Positions 51,659-60,484 of a DNA stretch of 64,000 nt are shown in pieces; the first letter of the stretch is position 1, and each line of letters begins with the position of its first letter. The stretch comes from JAMLHH01 sp035515235 (lineage in GTDB: Bacteria > Bacteroidota > Bacteroidia > Chitinophagales > JADIYW01). Both the position numbers and the translations under genes were made by a program. The notes below the pieces were generated by a model. That model was not told where the DNA came from. It saw nothing but the letters and a program-made list of their open reading frames with translations, and ran no database searches. The stretch spans positions 1 to 64,000 of the forward strand of contig DATJBS010000004.1 in assembly GCA_035515235.1 (NCBI GenBank), in the 5' to 3' direction.

Positions 51659-52492
51659 TTATCTTCTCCAATTTTTCCATGCCCTTAATATAAGAGGAGG
51701 ACATAAATCTTGAAGAATTTGTACTGTTGAGTTATATGTTTGCATTTTAGATGAATCCACACCTTGCCTAGCGACAAATTTCGTATTGATTCTAGATTCT
51801 TTTCCTTGCTCTACTTCTTCTGCGGGCCTACCATTAGTATAGTAATAAAATGCCATAGACTTTCTACTTCTATCGGGCGGACAAGTCAGCTGATCAGGAT
51901 GTCCATGATAAGAAAAGTCAGTTGTAGAAAACATAGCCATTCTATTAAAAAGTGGCAATATCCTTTTCACACATCCTTTCATTTCTGTATCCCAAAGCTC
52001 AAAATGTCCTCCATAGCTTTCTTCCCAATCTTCATTCAGATAAACGAGGACATTCAGCCTTCTATCTAAGCCCGTCATTCTATGCTTATTGAAATCTGCA
52101 TGAATTTTCAAAAATCCTCCAGGTAATATTTGATGAAAACCTCCACCTTCAAATGATGGATCTGGAATTAAATTTTGAATTCCTGTCAATTGGCTTAAAA
52201 AATCCAACATCGGTTGAGAATTCATAAAATGTGCGAATTCTGTTGCTTGAGGACCAAATCTATATTCTCCTTTGCTCGCTAATTTGAATTCATTTGGATT
52301 TTCAAACTTGATGTCATTCTTATCTCCTAATGTTGGAAATTCAGCCAATACTTTTTTTAATTCTTCCGGATTGAAGAAATTATCAAAATAAGTATTAGGG
52401 AAAGGTGCGTTAGATAAATATTCTGTATTCTTATCCTTCCCTAACTGAATAAGCTTTTCAAAAGATTGGTCTAAGAATTTAGAAGTGATCAT
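51659..52492 (-). CDS. 2OG-Fe(II) oxygenase, prolyl-hydroxylase-like
   Basis: A 277-residue protein of the 2-oxoglutarate/iron oxygenase superfamily. The metal triad is visible as HADFN (His-x-Asp, near residue 130) and the distal His in FSYHGHPD near residue 195, with the 2OG-binding Arg in RSRKSMAFYYYTNG near residue 210. LNVLVYLNEDWEESYGGHFELWD is the typical barrel strand region. It overlaps the methyltransferase gene by 4 nt and is the third gene after the DUF2723 protein, so it probably modifies a product of that pathway. Substrate unknown. Confidence 0.8.
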   Translation of the reverse strand: MITSKFLDQSFEKLIQLGKDKNTEYLSNAPFPNTYFDNFFNPEELKKVLAEFPTLGDKNDIKFENPNEFKLASKGEYRFGPQATEFAHFMNSQPMLDFLSQLTGIQNLIPDPSFEGGGFHQILPGGFLKIHADFNKHRMTGLDRRLNVLVYLNEDWEESYGGHFELWDTEMKGCVKRILPLFNRMAMFSTTDFSYHGHPDQLTCPPDRSRKSMAFYYYTNGRPAEEVEQGKESRINTKFVARQGVDSSKMQTYNSTVQILQDLCPPLILRAWKNWRR

Positions 52493-53262
52493 TTTTTTAA
52501 AATATAGAATAAATCAAAACATTTTTCTGCGTCTTCAGAAACCAAATAATCATCTTGTCCAATATTAGTCACTAAACTTTCATTGGAGGTTTTTAATTGA
52601 TTTCTATTCACTCTATTCAAAATATCGTACGGGATTCTAAGGATAGATGCAGGTAATCTTTTCTCTAAACCGAAGATATCTAGTCGTTTAAATTTAGCTA
52701 CAGAACGTTTGTTTTCTTCGTAATATTTCCAAACTTTATCATTCCCTGTGATGCCATGAGTATCGACTTCAGGAAAGATAGATGAACATAATTCTTCAAA
52801 TTGACGTGCTGTATATTCTCTTACATGCCAAGGATTTCTAGTCAAACTCCAATCAAAATTTGGAGTACTTAGAATAGCTTTGCCTCCTGGTTTTAATACT
52901 CTATAAATTTCTTCCAAAAACTGTCTATCCTCTTGTATATGCTCAATCACTTGGAAAGTAACAATAGTATCAAAAGAATTATCCGCCACTCCCGTAAAAG
53001 GGGGAACATTCATATTTAAGAAACGAATCTTGGTATATTTTTGACGTATTCCATCTTCAATTTCTGAAATTTTATCAATTGCAGTATAGGATTCTACTAA
53101 TGGAGAAAGTATTTCTATACCACGTCCTTCACCGCATCCTATTTCCAGCAAATCTCCTTTTACATGAGGAATAGCAGCGTAATAAGCTTTGAGTAAACGA
53201 TGATGCAATGGACCATCGGCTTGATGCTTGTCGGAGGTGATTTCAGATGCGTAAATTGTCAT
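52489..53262 (-). CDS. class I SAM-dependent methyltransferase
   Basis: A 257-residue methyltransferase: motif I GDLLEIGCGEGRGIEILSP near residue 35-50, ESYTAIDKISEI, FDTIVTFQVIEHIQEDRQFLEEIYRVLKPGGKAILSTPNFDWSLT near residue 105-150. This is the family-11/UbiE-like type. No substrate can be read off. Its ATG directly abuts the stop of the DUF2723 gene and its end overlaps the oxygenase gene, so the three genes form one operon. Confidence 0.88.
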   Translation of the reverse strand: MTIYASEITSDKHQADGPLHHRLLKAYYAAIPHVKGDLLEIGCGEGRGIEILSPLVESYTAIDKISEIEDGIRQKYTKIRFLNMNVPPFTGVADNSFDTIVTFQVIEHIQEDRQFLEEIYRVLKPGGKAILSTPNFDWSLTRNPWHVREYTARQFEELCSSIFPEVDTHGITGNDKVWKYYEENKRSVAKFKRLDIFGLEKRLPASILRIPYDILNRVNRNQLKTSNESLVTNIGQDDYLVSEDAEKCFDLFYILKK

Positions 53263-56200
53263 TTAGTTGTTTTCTAAATTTAAAATTTGTTCGGAAGTCG
53301 GTTGGTTAGAATTTGAAATTGCTAATTCAGGAAATTTCTTCACCAATAAACTTTTTAGTTTCTGATCTTCAAAGGTCACAGCTATTTGATCTAAAGTCTG
53401 TACAAACTGTTTAGCAGCCTCGAATTCACTTTGATATCTCTTAGCGTAACTATTTGGCAACTGATAGAATCTAATACAATCTGATAAATCTTCTATCAAC
53501 TTAGTATATACTTCTTCTGCTGCTTCTGGATGACCAATTCTATAATACAACTCTACCCATCTCATATTGAATACGTTGAAATATCCATTATATGGAGAAT
53601 AATAAGGTGCATTTTCATATAAAAACTTCTCTTTTACATGATTCAACACTTTTAAAGCATCTTCATTTTTTTGTTTAAAAGTCAAATCTTCAGCTAATCT
53701 TAAAATAGCCATTTTCAATACATTCATCATTCTAGCATTATTCTCATCGACAAACATTTCATGCTTATCTAGATTGCCATATTTGAATTTATTTTCTAAA
53801 ACATCTAAGAACTTAGTGTCGTTGACTGTAATATTTCCTCTGCCATTTTCTTCAAATCTTATCGGCAAGAATCTATACATCAGTCCTTCTTGAATCATGT
53901 ACTTATCTAATCCTACGTATTTATTAGAAGGGGTTGTATTAGCAAAACAAAGAGGTCTAGACCAGTCACCGCCGGCAATCAACATCAGCATAGCTAACTC
54001 ATCCTTCATCACAATATTACCTGGAAGCTCCCAATAGATAGTGTCGACAATATTGTCTTCCATACCTGCTGGAATAATTCCTGCTTTTAAAACAGCTGCT
54101 TTATCTACAGGCATTTTCAACTTCTTAGTTGGGAAAAAGTTCACTTTATCGCCACTTTGAAGACCAACTTTTGCTCCGGGATTATCACTTGTAACAAAGT
54201 CCATGATTTTTCTTAAATCAACATATTCGTTTTCTGAAACGATACCACTATTGGTATTGATTACTGTATATACTCTAGCATCTCCTAAATATGTAGAAGG
54301 CTTGAAAGCATCATAAAATGGTAATGGATCAGAAGTATTCGCTTTGTGACGCATATTATTGATATACCAATCTATCTGCAATAAGCTTGTATTCATTACT
54401 CTTACATCGGGACGGATGCCATCTACTTCTTGAGCGTACCACAATGGATAGGTATCATTATCTCCAGAAGAAACTAATATAGAGTTTGGTGGACACGATT
54501 CTAAATAGTTGTTGGCAAAATCTCTTGCTAAATATCTATCATGTCTATTATGATCGTCATAGTTTTCTTTAGCCATAATGAATGGCACTAGTAGTAAACC
54601 AATTACTGTAAGTGCAATAGCCATCGGAGCTTTCGGGAATTTTGTATTCTGAAAACTGTCATAAGCGGCAGCCACAGCCAATCCGATCCAAATACAGAAA
54701 GTGAAGAATGAACCTACTAATACGTAGTCTCTTTCTCTTGGTTCTCTAGGTGGCGAATTGAAATATACAATCAAGAAAAATCCAGTAATTGCAAATAACA
54801 ATCCAAATACTATTGTGTATTGTTTATTTCTCTGCATCATAAATGACAATCCGAATAATCCGAAAAGCAGGGGCAGTAAATAGTATTTATTTCTAGCTTT
54901 TTGATTAGAGATTTGCTTCGGCAATCCTTCTTGACTTCCTAATCTTGCATTATCTACAAATGGGATACCGGTCAGCCAATCACCATTTACTTTTTGATTT
55001 TCAAAGGTTCCTTGATAGTCATCTTGACGTCCAGCGAAGTTCCACATGAAATATCTCATGTACATGAAATTAAACTGGTAGTTAAAGAAGTAAGAAATAT
55101 TATCTGCGAAAGTTGGTTCTCCGTAGAAATTAGCCCAATACTGATACATTTGAGCAGCAGATTCAGCATCTCCTATTGGTGCCATTCTAGGGAAAAGCAC
55201 TTTATCTTGATCTCTATAAGCAGGAACATTTTTTGTCCCTTTGATAGCATATTCTTTCTTTTCGTTATCTGGATAATACACCTCTCCTACTTTATCGTAA
55301 GCGACAGGACTTGAAGTATATAAAGGACCTCTCACTAAAGGCCTATCTCCATATTGTTCACGATTCAAATAAGACATCAAACTAAAGACATCTTGTGGAT
55401 CATTCATGTTAATAGGTGGTTGAGCCGCTGCTCTAATTGGAACCATCAGATAAGAGGAGAAACCAATCATAATCATAAACAAACTCACAAAAATCAATTG
55501 CAAATTAGAATGACGATATTTATGAGATAAGTAAATCCCTCCTACTAATACGACAAACACGACGCTGTATGTCATGAATATTCCAATATTGAAAGGCAAT
55601 CCGAAAGAATTGACCATCAACATTTCCACTTTAGCAGCTAATGAAGTCAATATCTGAATGACACCAATTTGAACCACTCCTAATAGTACAAATCCAGTAA
55701 AGAATGCTAGAATAAAGCCTCCTACTGTAGGTTTATATTTTTTGAAATAATAGATAATTACAGCTACAGGTATTACCAATAAACTTAAAAGGTGTACACC
55801 AATAGACAATCCAATCAAATAGGCAGCAAATACTAACCATCTATTTGCATATTTATCATCGTCAGCATTTTCCCATCTCATAACCGCCCATAATACAGCA
55901 GCAATAAAGAAAGTAGACAATGCATAAACTTCACCTTCTACAGCTGAAAACCACATGGTATCACTAAAAGTACAAGCTAATGCACCTACCCATGCTGAAC
56001 CTTGAATAGCAATCACTCTATCTACAGTCAAAGTTTCTCCAGATTGAGTCAATAGTTTTTTAGCAATGCTGCTAATAATCCAATACAAGAATAAAATAGA
56101 AAATGCAGTAGCTAAAGCTGAACTGATATTCACCGTAAGAGCTACAGTCTCTGGACTTGATGCAAATAAGGTAAAAATCCTATTGATCATTAAAAATAAA

Positions 56201-56370
56201 GGTGCGCCTGGAGGGTGAACCACTTGTAATTTGTATGCTCCAGATATAAACTCACCACAATCCCACAAACTACTGCTAGACTCAGCAGTGCTTGCATAAA
56301 CAGCAAATGCAATAATAAATACAATCCAACCGTTGATATTGTTGATCCATTTATAAGTATTAGGATTCAT
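53263..56370 (-). CDS. DUF2723 (TMEM260-like) GT-C membrane protein
   Basis: A 1035-residue protein. The N-terminal half has about ten membrane segments with the family motif STAESSSSLWDCGEFISGAYKLQVVHPPGAPLFLMINRIFTLFA near residue 25-70, carrying the acidic Asp-x-x-Glu expected in a GT-C active site. A soluble domain with SSGDNDTYPLWYAQEVDGIRPDVRVMNTSLLQIDWY near residue 635-670 follows, then a TPR-like C-terminus. The human relative TMEM260 is a protein O-mannosyltransferase, so a role in protein O-glycosylation of exported proteins is plausible; this is inference from family. Confidence 0.85.
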   Translation of the reverse strand: MNPNTYKWINNINGWIVFIIAFAVYASTAESSSSLWDCGEFISGAYKLQVVHPPGAPLFLMINRIFTLFASSPETVALTVNISSALATAFSILFLYWIISSIAKKLLTQSGETLTVDRVIAIQGSAWVGALACTFSDTMWFSAVEGEVYALSTFFIAAVLWAVMRWENADDDKYANRWLVFAAYLIGLSIGVHLLSLLVIPVAVIIYYFKKYKPTVGGFILAFFTGFVLLGVVQIGVIQILTSLAAKVEMLMVNSFGLPFNIGIFMTYSVVFVVLVGGIYLSHKYRHSNLQLIFVSLFMIMIGFSSYLMVPIRAAAQPPINMNDPQDVFSLMSYLNREQYGDRPLVRGPLYTSSPVAYDKVGEVYYPDNEKKEYAIKGTKNVPAYRDQDKVLFPRMAPIGDAESAAQMYQYWANFYGEPTFADNISYFFNYQFNFMYMRYFMWNFAGRQDDYQGTFENQKVNGDWLTGIPFVDNARLGSQEGLPKQISNQKARNKYYLLPLLFGLFGLSFMMQRNKQYTIVFGLLFAITGFFLIVYFNSPPREPRERDYVLVGSFFTFCIWIGLAVAAAYDSFQNTKFPKAPMAIALTVIGLLLVPFIMAKENYDDHNRHDRYLARDFANNYLESCPPNSILVSSGDNDTYPLWYAQEVDGIRPDVRVMNTSLLQIDWYINNMRHKANTSDPLPFYDAFKPSTYLGDARVYTVINTNSGIVSENEYVDLRKIMDFVTSDNPGAKVGLQSGDKVNFFPTKKLKMPVDKAAVLKAGIIPAGMEDNIVDTIYWELPGNIVMKDELAMLMLIAGGDWSRPLCFANTTPSNKYVGLDKYMIQEGLMYRFLPIRFEENGRGNITVNDTKFLDVLENKFKYGNLDKHEMFVDENNARMMNVLKMAILRLAEDLTFKQKNEDALKVLNHVKEKFLYENAPYYSPYNGYFNVFNMRWVELYYRIGHPEAAEEVYTKLIEDLSDCIRFYQLPNSYAKRYQSEFEAAKQFVQTLDQIAVTFEDQKLKSLLVKKFPELAISNSNQPTSEQILNLENN

Positions 56371-56390
56371 CAGCTTAAAAAATTTAATGA

Positions 56391-56398
56391 CAAAAGTA
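56391..56398 (-). promoter_or_regulatory. -7 promoter box of the DUF2723 operon
   Basis: On the minus strand TACTTTTG (56398 to 56391), a perfect TAnnTTTG match, 20 nt before the ATG at 56370. Confidence 0.5.
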
Positions 56399-56716
56399 TA
56401 AAATTAAAGTGTCGAAAGTACATTACTTCATCATATTCTACTCTTTGCTATTATCATTTACTACATTTTAAGAAGAGCCAAAACTTAGAAATTCTTAAAA
56501 TTTGAAGTAAACAGCTGAGAATAGTTAGATTTTAGAAATTCTAGAAAGATTTTAGAAAAAATAACAAAGAAAAAAATCACTCTAATACCTTCCTTAAATA
56601 ACCTATAACTAACTGTACAGCAATTGATTGCTGAAGATATTTAGAATAATTTTAAAGCATAAAAACTTCCATTCAAATAAATTTCAAAAAAAAGTTTAAA
56701 ATTTCGCTCCTGAACT
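56399..56716. other. intergenic region upstream of tRNA-Gln
   Basis: About 320 bp of AT-rich DNA without a supported gene, repeat or hairpin. Confidence 0.4.
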
Positions 56717-56746
56717 TTGCTTAAAATTAAAATCCACCTATATTTG
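56717..56746 (+). promoter_or_regulatory. tRNA-Gln promoter
   Basis: TTG (56717-56719), 19-nt spacer, TATATTTG (56739-56746): a complete consensus Bacteroidota promoter ending 12 nt before the mature tRNA. Confidence 0.85.
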
Positions 56747-56758
56747 CACCCACAACGC

Positions 56759-56831
56759 TGTCGCATGGTGTAATTGGCAACACGTCTGTTTTTGGTACAG
56801 AAGAGTCTAGGTTCGAGACCTAGTGCGACAA
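56759..56831 (+). tRNA. tRNA-Gln (anticodon UUG)
   Basis: Cloverleaf with acceptor stem TGTCGCA (56759-56765) / TGCGACA (56824-56830), anticodon stem TCTGT / ACAGA with loop TTTTGGT, giving anticodon TTG, and T arm CTAGG-TTCGAGA-CCTAG. The following bases read ACCA, so discriminator A and CCA may be encoded (to 56834). It has its own promoter and terminator. Confidence 0.95.
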
Positions 56832-56837
56832 CCAACT

Positions 56838-56868
56838 AAAAGCTCCGATTTATTCGGAGCTTTTTTTG
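56838..56868 (+). terminator. Rho-independent terminator after tRNA-Gln
   Basis: AAAGCTCCGA / TCGGAGCTTT stem followed by a T-run to 56867. Confidence 0.9.
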
Positions 56869-56964
56869 TTAAAATCAGTTTGCAATCCTCCAAATAATTT
56901 CCTTACTTTATAATTATTATAATTTAAAATCCATTTTATTAATTCATTACAAAAAATTATACTG

Positions 56965-57366
56965 ATGAAAATTGAAGAAATCGAAGGAATCGGACCTGTC
57001 TATGCAGAGAAGCTAGCAAATGCTTCCATCAAAACTGTAGAAGGGATTTTGAAAGCAGGCGCTACTAGAAGTGGTAGAAAAAAAATTGCTGAAGAGTCAG
57101 GAATTAGCGAAGCAAAAATTTTAGACTGGGTTAATATGGCCGACTTGTTTAGAATCAAAGGTGTTGCTTCTCAATTTGCTGAATTACTTAAAGCTTCTGG
57201 TGTAGATACAGTAAAAGAACTTAGAACTAGAAATGCTGAAAACTTACACGCTAAGTTAACTGAGGTCAATGCTGAAAAGAAATTGACTAGAGTGGTCCCT
57301 GCTTTGAGTCAAGTAACTGACTTTATTGAGCAAGCTAAAGGTCTAGAACCAGTAATTACTTATTAA
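56965..57366 (+). CDS. DUF4332 helix-hairpin-helix protein
   Basis: A 133-residue soluble protein with two helix-hairpin-helix units: IEGIGPVYAEKLANASIKTVEGILKAGAT (about 5-35) and FRIKGVASQFAELLKASGVDTVKELRTRNAENLHAKL (about 62-100). This matches DUF4332, whose members may bind DNA or act as adaptors; no function is established. Monocistronic, with a strong terminator. Confidence 0.85.
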   Translation: MKIEEIEGIGPVYAEKLANASIKTVEGILKAGATRSGRKKIAEESGISEAKILDWVNMADLFRIKGVASQFAELLKASGVDTVKELRTRNAENLHAKLTEVNAEKKLTRVVPALSQVTDFIEQAKGLEPVITY

Positions 57367-57388
57367 TTATAACAAAGCACTTTATAAT

Positions 57389-57416
57389 GATGCCTCAGAA
57401 ATTCTGAGGCATTTTT
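57389..57416 (+). terminator. Rho-independent terminator after the DUF4332 gene
   Basis: ATGCCTCAGAA / TTCTGAGGCAT near-perfect stem followed by TTTTAGTTTT. Confidence 0.85.
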
Positions 57417-57444
57417 AGTTTTAGTTTTAAGAAACTTCTTTTTT

Positions 57445-58704
57445 CTACTTCGATCTAATTGCTTCTACAGGATCTAAATTCGCAGCCTTTTTTGCTGGTA
57501 AATATCCTGAGATCAAACCTATAAGCATAGATACTACTACTCCTATTGTGGCGTTCTTAACACTCAACTCAAAGGTCATACCACTAGCAGCCGATAAAGG
57601 TCCCGTAATTAGTGCAATCACCGCTAATCCTAATAAACCGCCAAACAGACAAAGCAAAACAGATTCTATCAAGAATTCCATCAGAATATATTTTCGTCTA
57701 GCACCTAAAGCTTTCTTTACTCCAATGATATTTGTCCGTTCTGTAACTGAAACGTACATAATATTAGCGATTCCAAATCCTCCAACAATTAAAGCAAAGA
57801 AACCTATCACCCACCCTATCATATTCAGCATAAAAAAGATTCCATTAAATCCATTGGCTATTATGCTCAACTGATTCATTGCAAAATCATCTTTTTGAGT
57901 GGGTCTTAATTTTCGTATAGACCGCATATGTTGTTGAATATCAAAAGAGAGTTGATCTAATGAAACTCCATCTTTTGCTCTGACTTGTATTTCTGGACTA
58001 GATTCATTGGGATCTAAAAAGGTGACTTTATCTACAAAAAGATAGGGTATCATAATTTGCTGATCGTTATTCATTCCTAATAAACCGCCTTGACCTTCCT
58101 TTTTAAGTATTCCTATAATTTTCACCTTCCTTCCAAAAACCTCTACAGATTTACCTAACAATTGTGGCGACAGCTTTCTTAATTCTTCCGCCAAACCTCC
58201 ACCAATCACAGCAACAGCTACTCCTAAATTAGATTCTGAACTAGAGAAAAATCGACCTTCTTCAATATTAAAATCAAATACATCTGCATAATCTTGCGAT
58301 GCTCCTTTCACTCTTGCATTTTCTATGGACTCTCCCTTGTATTTTGGGCTGCTATTTCCAGGACTTACTGAAAACGAAATAAAATCCGCTTTCGTCATCC
58401 GTTTTTTTAATTTTTTATAATCTTCATAAGATGGAGTTGGCCTTTTAAAATAGTCCCACCACGGATAATCTGAATCACTAAACATCCAGGGCCATTTCCC
58501 CACAAAAACAACATTGTCACCAAGCTTATTAATAGAACCGCTGATATCATTTTTTAAAGCGTCGATAGCTGTAAGAATAGTGATGATGCTAAATATCCCA
58601 ATCGTCACTCCTAATAAGGACAAGCCTGATCTTAATTTATTACTGAACAATTGCTGAACAGACAATGCAAATGATTCTTTAAATACAGACCAACTTGATA
58701 ACAT
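57445..58704 (-). CDS. MacB-type ABC transporter permease
   Basis: A 419-residue membrane protein: N-terminal MacB core with FKESFALSVQQLFSNKLRSGLSLLGVTIGIFSIITILTAI (first membrane helix), a periplasmic domain (about 55-280) and three C-terminal FtsX helices with GGFGIANIMYVSVTERTNIIGVKKALGARR near residue 305-335 and YLPAKKAANLDPVEAIRSK at the end. It is expected to work with a cytoplasmic ATPase in export or mechanotransmission. No ATPase gene is adjacent. Confidence 0.92.
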   Translation of the reverse strand: MLSSWSVFKESFALSVQQLFSNKLRSGLSLLGVTIGIFSIITILTAIDALKNDISGSINKLGDNVVFVGKWPWMFSDSDYPWWDYFKRPTPSYEDYKKLKKRMTKADFISFSVSPGNSSPKYKGESIENARVKGASQDYADVFDFNIEEGRFFSSSESNLGVAVAVIGGGLAEELRKLSPQLLGKSVEVFGRKVKIIGILKKEGQGGLLGMNNDQQIMIPYLFVDKVTFLDPNESSPEIQVRAKDGVSLDQLSFDIQQHMRSIRKLRPTQKDDFAMNQLSIIANGFNGIFFMLNMIGWVIGFFALIVGGFGIANIMYVSVTERTNIIGVKKALGARRKYILMEFLIESVLLCLFGGLLGLAVIALITGPLSAASGMTFELSVKNATIGVVVSMLIGLISGYLPAKKAANLDPVEAIRSK

Positions 58705-58709
58705 ACATT

Positions 58710-58717
58710 CAAATTTA
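58710..58717 (-). promoter_or_regulatory. -7 promoter box of the ABC permease gene
   Basis: On the minus strand TAAATTTG (58717 to 58710), a perfect match ending 5 nt before the ATG at 58704, which suggests a leaderless message. A TTG lies 16 nt upstream, shorter than usual. Confidence 0.45.
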
Positions 58718-58811
58718 ATAAACTACTCGTAAGCAAAGAGATACTTATTCCTCTAATCTGTTAAATTATGCAATATTCACTTGCAGTTACTTTAAATACT
58801 CTCGGTTAAAA

Positions 58812-58819
58812 TAAGTTTG
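58812..58819 (+). promoter_or_regulatory. -7 promoter box of the DUF2911 gene
   Basis: TAAGTTTG, a perfect TAnnTTTG match 35 nt before the ATG at 58855. Confidence 0.5.
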
Positions 58820-58854
58820 TAGTAACTTTAAAACTATCACCAAAACATATAATA

Positions 58855-59745
58855 ATGAAGAAAATCAACATTTTTAAAGCATTTACTATTGCTAGTTTAT
58901 TAGGAGTAGGATTTCTCCAAGCTGATCTGAATGCTCAAGCATTAAAAACTCCAGTAGCAAGTACTACTCAAAAAATCATTCAAGGATTTGCACTTTCTGA
59001 AATTCATGTAGAATATTCTAGACCTAGTACTAAAGGAAGAGAGATTTTCGGAGAATTAGTTCCCTTCGGTAAAGTTTGGAGAACTGGTGCAAACAATTCC
59101 ACAAGAATTACTTTCGGCGATGACGTAAAAGTAAACGGTACTGACGTAAAAGCAGGAACTTATGCTATCTATACTATTCCTAATGAAAAAGTTTGGACCC
59201 TTACATTATATAGTGATCTAAAATTAGGTGGAAGTGTAGCTGATTACGATAAAAAAAACGAAGTCGTTTCTTTACAATTACCAGTTCATCCTCTAGCTGA
59301 TAAAGTTGAAACTTTCACAATTCAAATCAACAACATCACTCATACAAGTGCTAATATTTCTTTAGCATGGGAAAATACTCAAGTATCTTTTGACGTCACT
59401 ACTGAAATCGATGATAAAGTAATGGCAGGAATAGAAAGCGCATTAAAAGATAATAGACCATACGCTCAGGCGGCTAGTTACTATTATGAAAATGGTAAAG
59501 ATTTGAACCAAGCTTATGAGTGGATTCAAATTGCTACAAAACAAGCTCCTTATGCTTTCTGGCTAATTTTAACTCAAGCAAAAATTGAAAATGCTTTAGG
59601 TCATCATGATGCAGCTATTGCAACAGCTAATCTTTCAAAAGCAAAAGCTACTGAAGCGAAAAACAATGATTACGTAAAAATGTGTGATCAATTAATTGAG
59701 CAAATCAACACTACTAAAAAGACTTCTGGTAAACAAAAGAAATAA
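58855..59745 (+). CDS. exported DUF2911 protein
   Basis: A 296-residue protein with a signal peptide (about 1-27, ending LNAQA). The DUF2911 beta-sandwich follows (about 35-170), with IEVEYSRPSTKGREIFG-type core (here IHVEYSRPSTKGREIFGELVPFGKVWRTGANNSTRITF). The second part is helical, TPR-like (about 190-285: NRPYAQAASYYYENGKDLNQAYEWIQIATKQAP). The family is common in Bacteroidota and of unknown function. Confidence 0.88.
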   Translation: MKKINIFKAFTIASLLGVGFLQADLNAQALKTPVASTTQKIIQGFALSEIHVEYSRPSTKGREIFGELVPFGKVWRTGANNSTRITFGDDVKVNGTDVKAGTYAIYTIPNEKVWTLTLYSDLKLGGSVADYDKKNEVVSLQLPVHPLADKVETFTIQINNITHTSANISLAWENTQVSFDVTTEIDDKVMAGIESALKDNRPYAQAASYYYENGKDLNQAYEWIQIATKQAPYAFWLILTQAKIENALGHHDAAIATANLSKAKATEAKNNDYVKMCDQLIEQINTTKKTSGKQKK

Positions 59746-59771
59746 GTGTTTGCAAACTATCTTTAAATACG

Positions 59772-59802
59772 AAGACTAACTTTTACAGTTAGTCTTTTTT
59801 TA
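59772..59802 (+). terminator. Rho-independent terminator after the DUF2911 gene
   Basis: AAGACTAAC (59772-59780) / GTTAGTCTT (59788-59796) with a T-run that reaches the stop codon of the convergent wbqC gene. Confidence 0.85.
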
Positions 59803-60426
59803 TTGTCTTAAGTAATCTATCGTCCTGGGTCCTAGATTAAATAAGATATCTAAAATGCTTAAATCAGGTAAAAACTGCATTCTATCCATGAAGACTTGTT
59901 GGTACTTCGGCAAATCATAAGTAGCTTTCATCTTACGAGCTATTGGATGAATGATATCTCTGGCATCTTTACCTTCAAAACTACCTTTTGAAATATAAGT
60001 TTCTGTTAACTGAAAAGGAATAGAAATTCGCAGTAGTTCAGAAACAATCTTCAATGAAGCGATATTAAAATCTGTAAGATATTCATAATCGTCCTCGTAA
60101 AGCGGCTGAATAATATCTTCATAGAATTCAAAATATGCCGATCTACGATAAGAAGTGACTATACTTTGCCAATGATCTTTTCTCCAATTTTCAGAATAGC
60201 TAATTTGTAAATTCTTAAGAACAGTATGCTGCTCATTTCCTTTAACTAATGGAATAGAAAGTGAAAGCAGACCATTCGGCCCCATAATCTTACAACGATT
60301 GCGATAAGTACCTTTTTGAAAATTAGAATGAATGTCTAATACAATATCATCAGCAGAAAATAATTCTTTGAAGTAAGATATACTTCCCCAATATTGAGGT
60401 TCAATGAGTATAGTTTCGCTTTTCAT
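59800..60426 (-). CDS. WbqC family protein
   Basis: About 208 residues from the ATG at 60426; the frame continues to a TTG at 60447, but the promoter's -7 box lies there. N-terminal ILIEPQYWGSISYFKELFSADDIVLDIHSNFQKGTYRNRCKIMGPNGLLSLSIPL is typical of WbqC, and DFNIASLKIVSELLRISIPFQL follows near residue 125. WbqC proteins occur in O-antigen and other sugar clusters and have been linked to glycan modification, but the reaction here is not known. It is divergent from an LpxL-like gene. Confidence 0.82.
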   Translation of the reverse strand: MKSETILIEPQYWGSISYFKELFSADDIVLDIHSNFQKGTYRNRCKIMGPNGLLSLSIPLVKGNEQHTVLKNLQISYSENWRKDHWQSIVTSYRRSAYFEFYEDIIQPLYEDDYEYLTDFNIASLKIVSELLRISIPFQLTETYISKGSFEGKDARDIIHPIARKMKATYDLPKYQQVFMDRMQFLPDLSILDILFNLGPRTIDYLRQ

Positions 60427-60434
60427 AAAAAACA

Positions 60435-60465
60435 CAAATGTACTCAATCATAATAGTTAGAACAA
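60435..60465 (-). promoter_or_regulatory. wbqC promoter
   Basis: On the minus strand TTG (60465 to 60463), 20-nt spacer, TACATTTG (60442 to 60435), a complete consensus. It ends 8 nt before the ATG at 60426, so the message has almost no leader. Confidence 0.75.
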
Positions 60466-60472
60466 ACTTCGT

Positions 60473-60480
60473 TAGTTTTG
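60473..60480 (+). promoter_or_regulatory. -7 promoter box of the LpxL-like gene
   Basis: TAGTTTTG, a perfect TAnnTTTG match ending 4 nt before the ATG at 60485; apparently leaderless. No -33 TTG at the normal distance. Confidence 0.5.
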
Positions 60481-60484
60481 TAGA

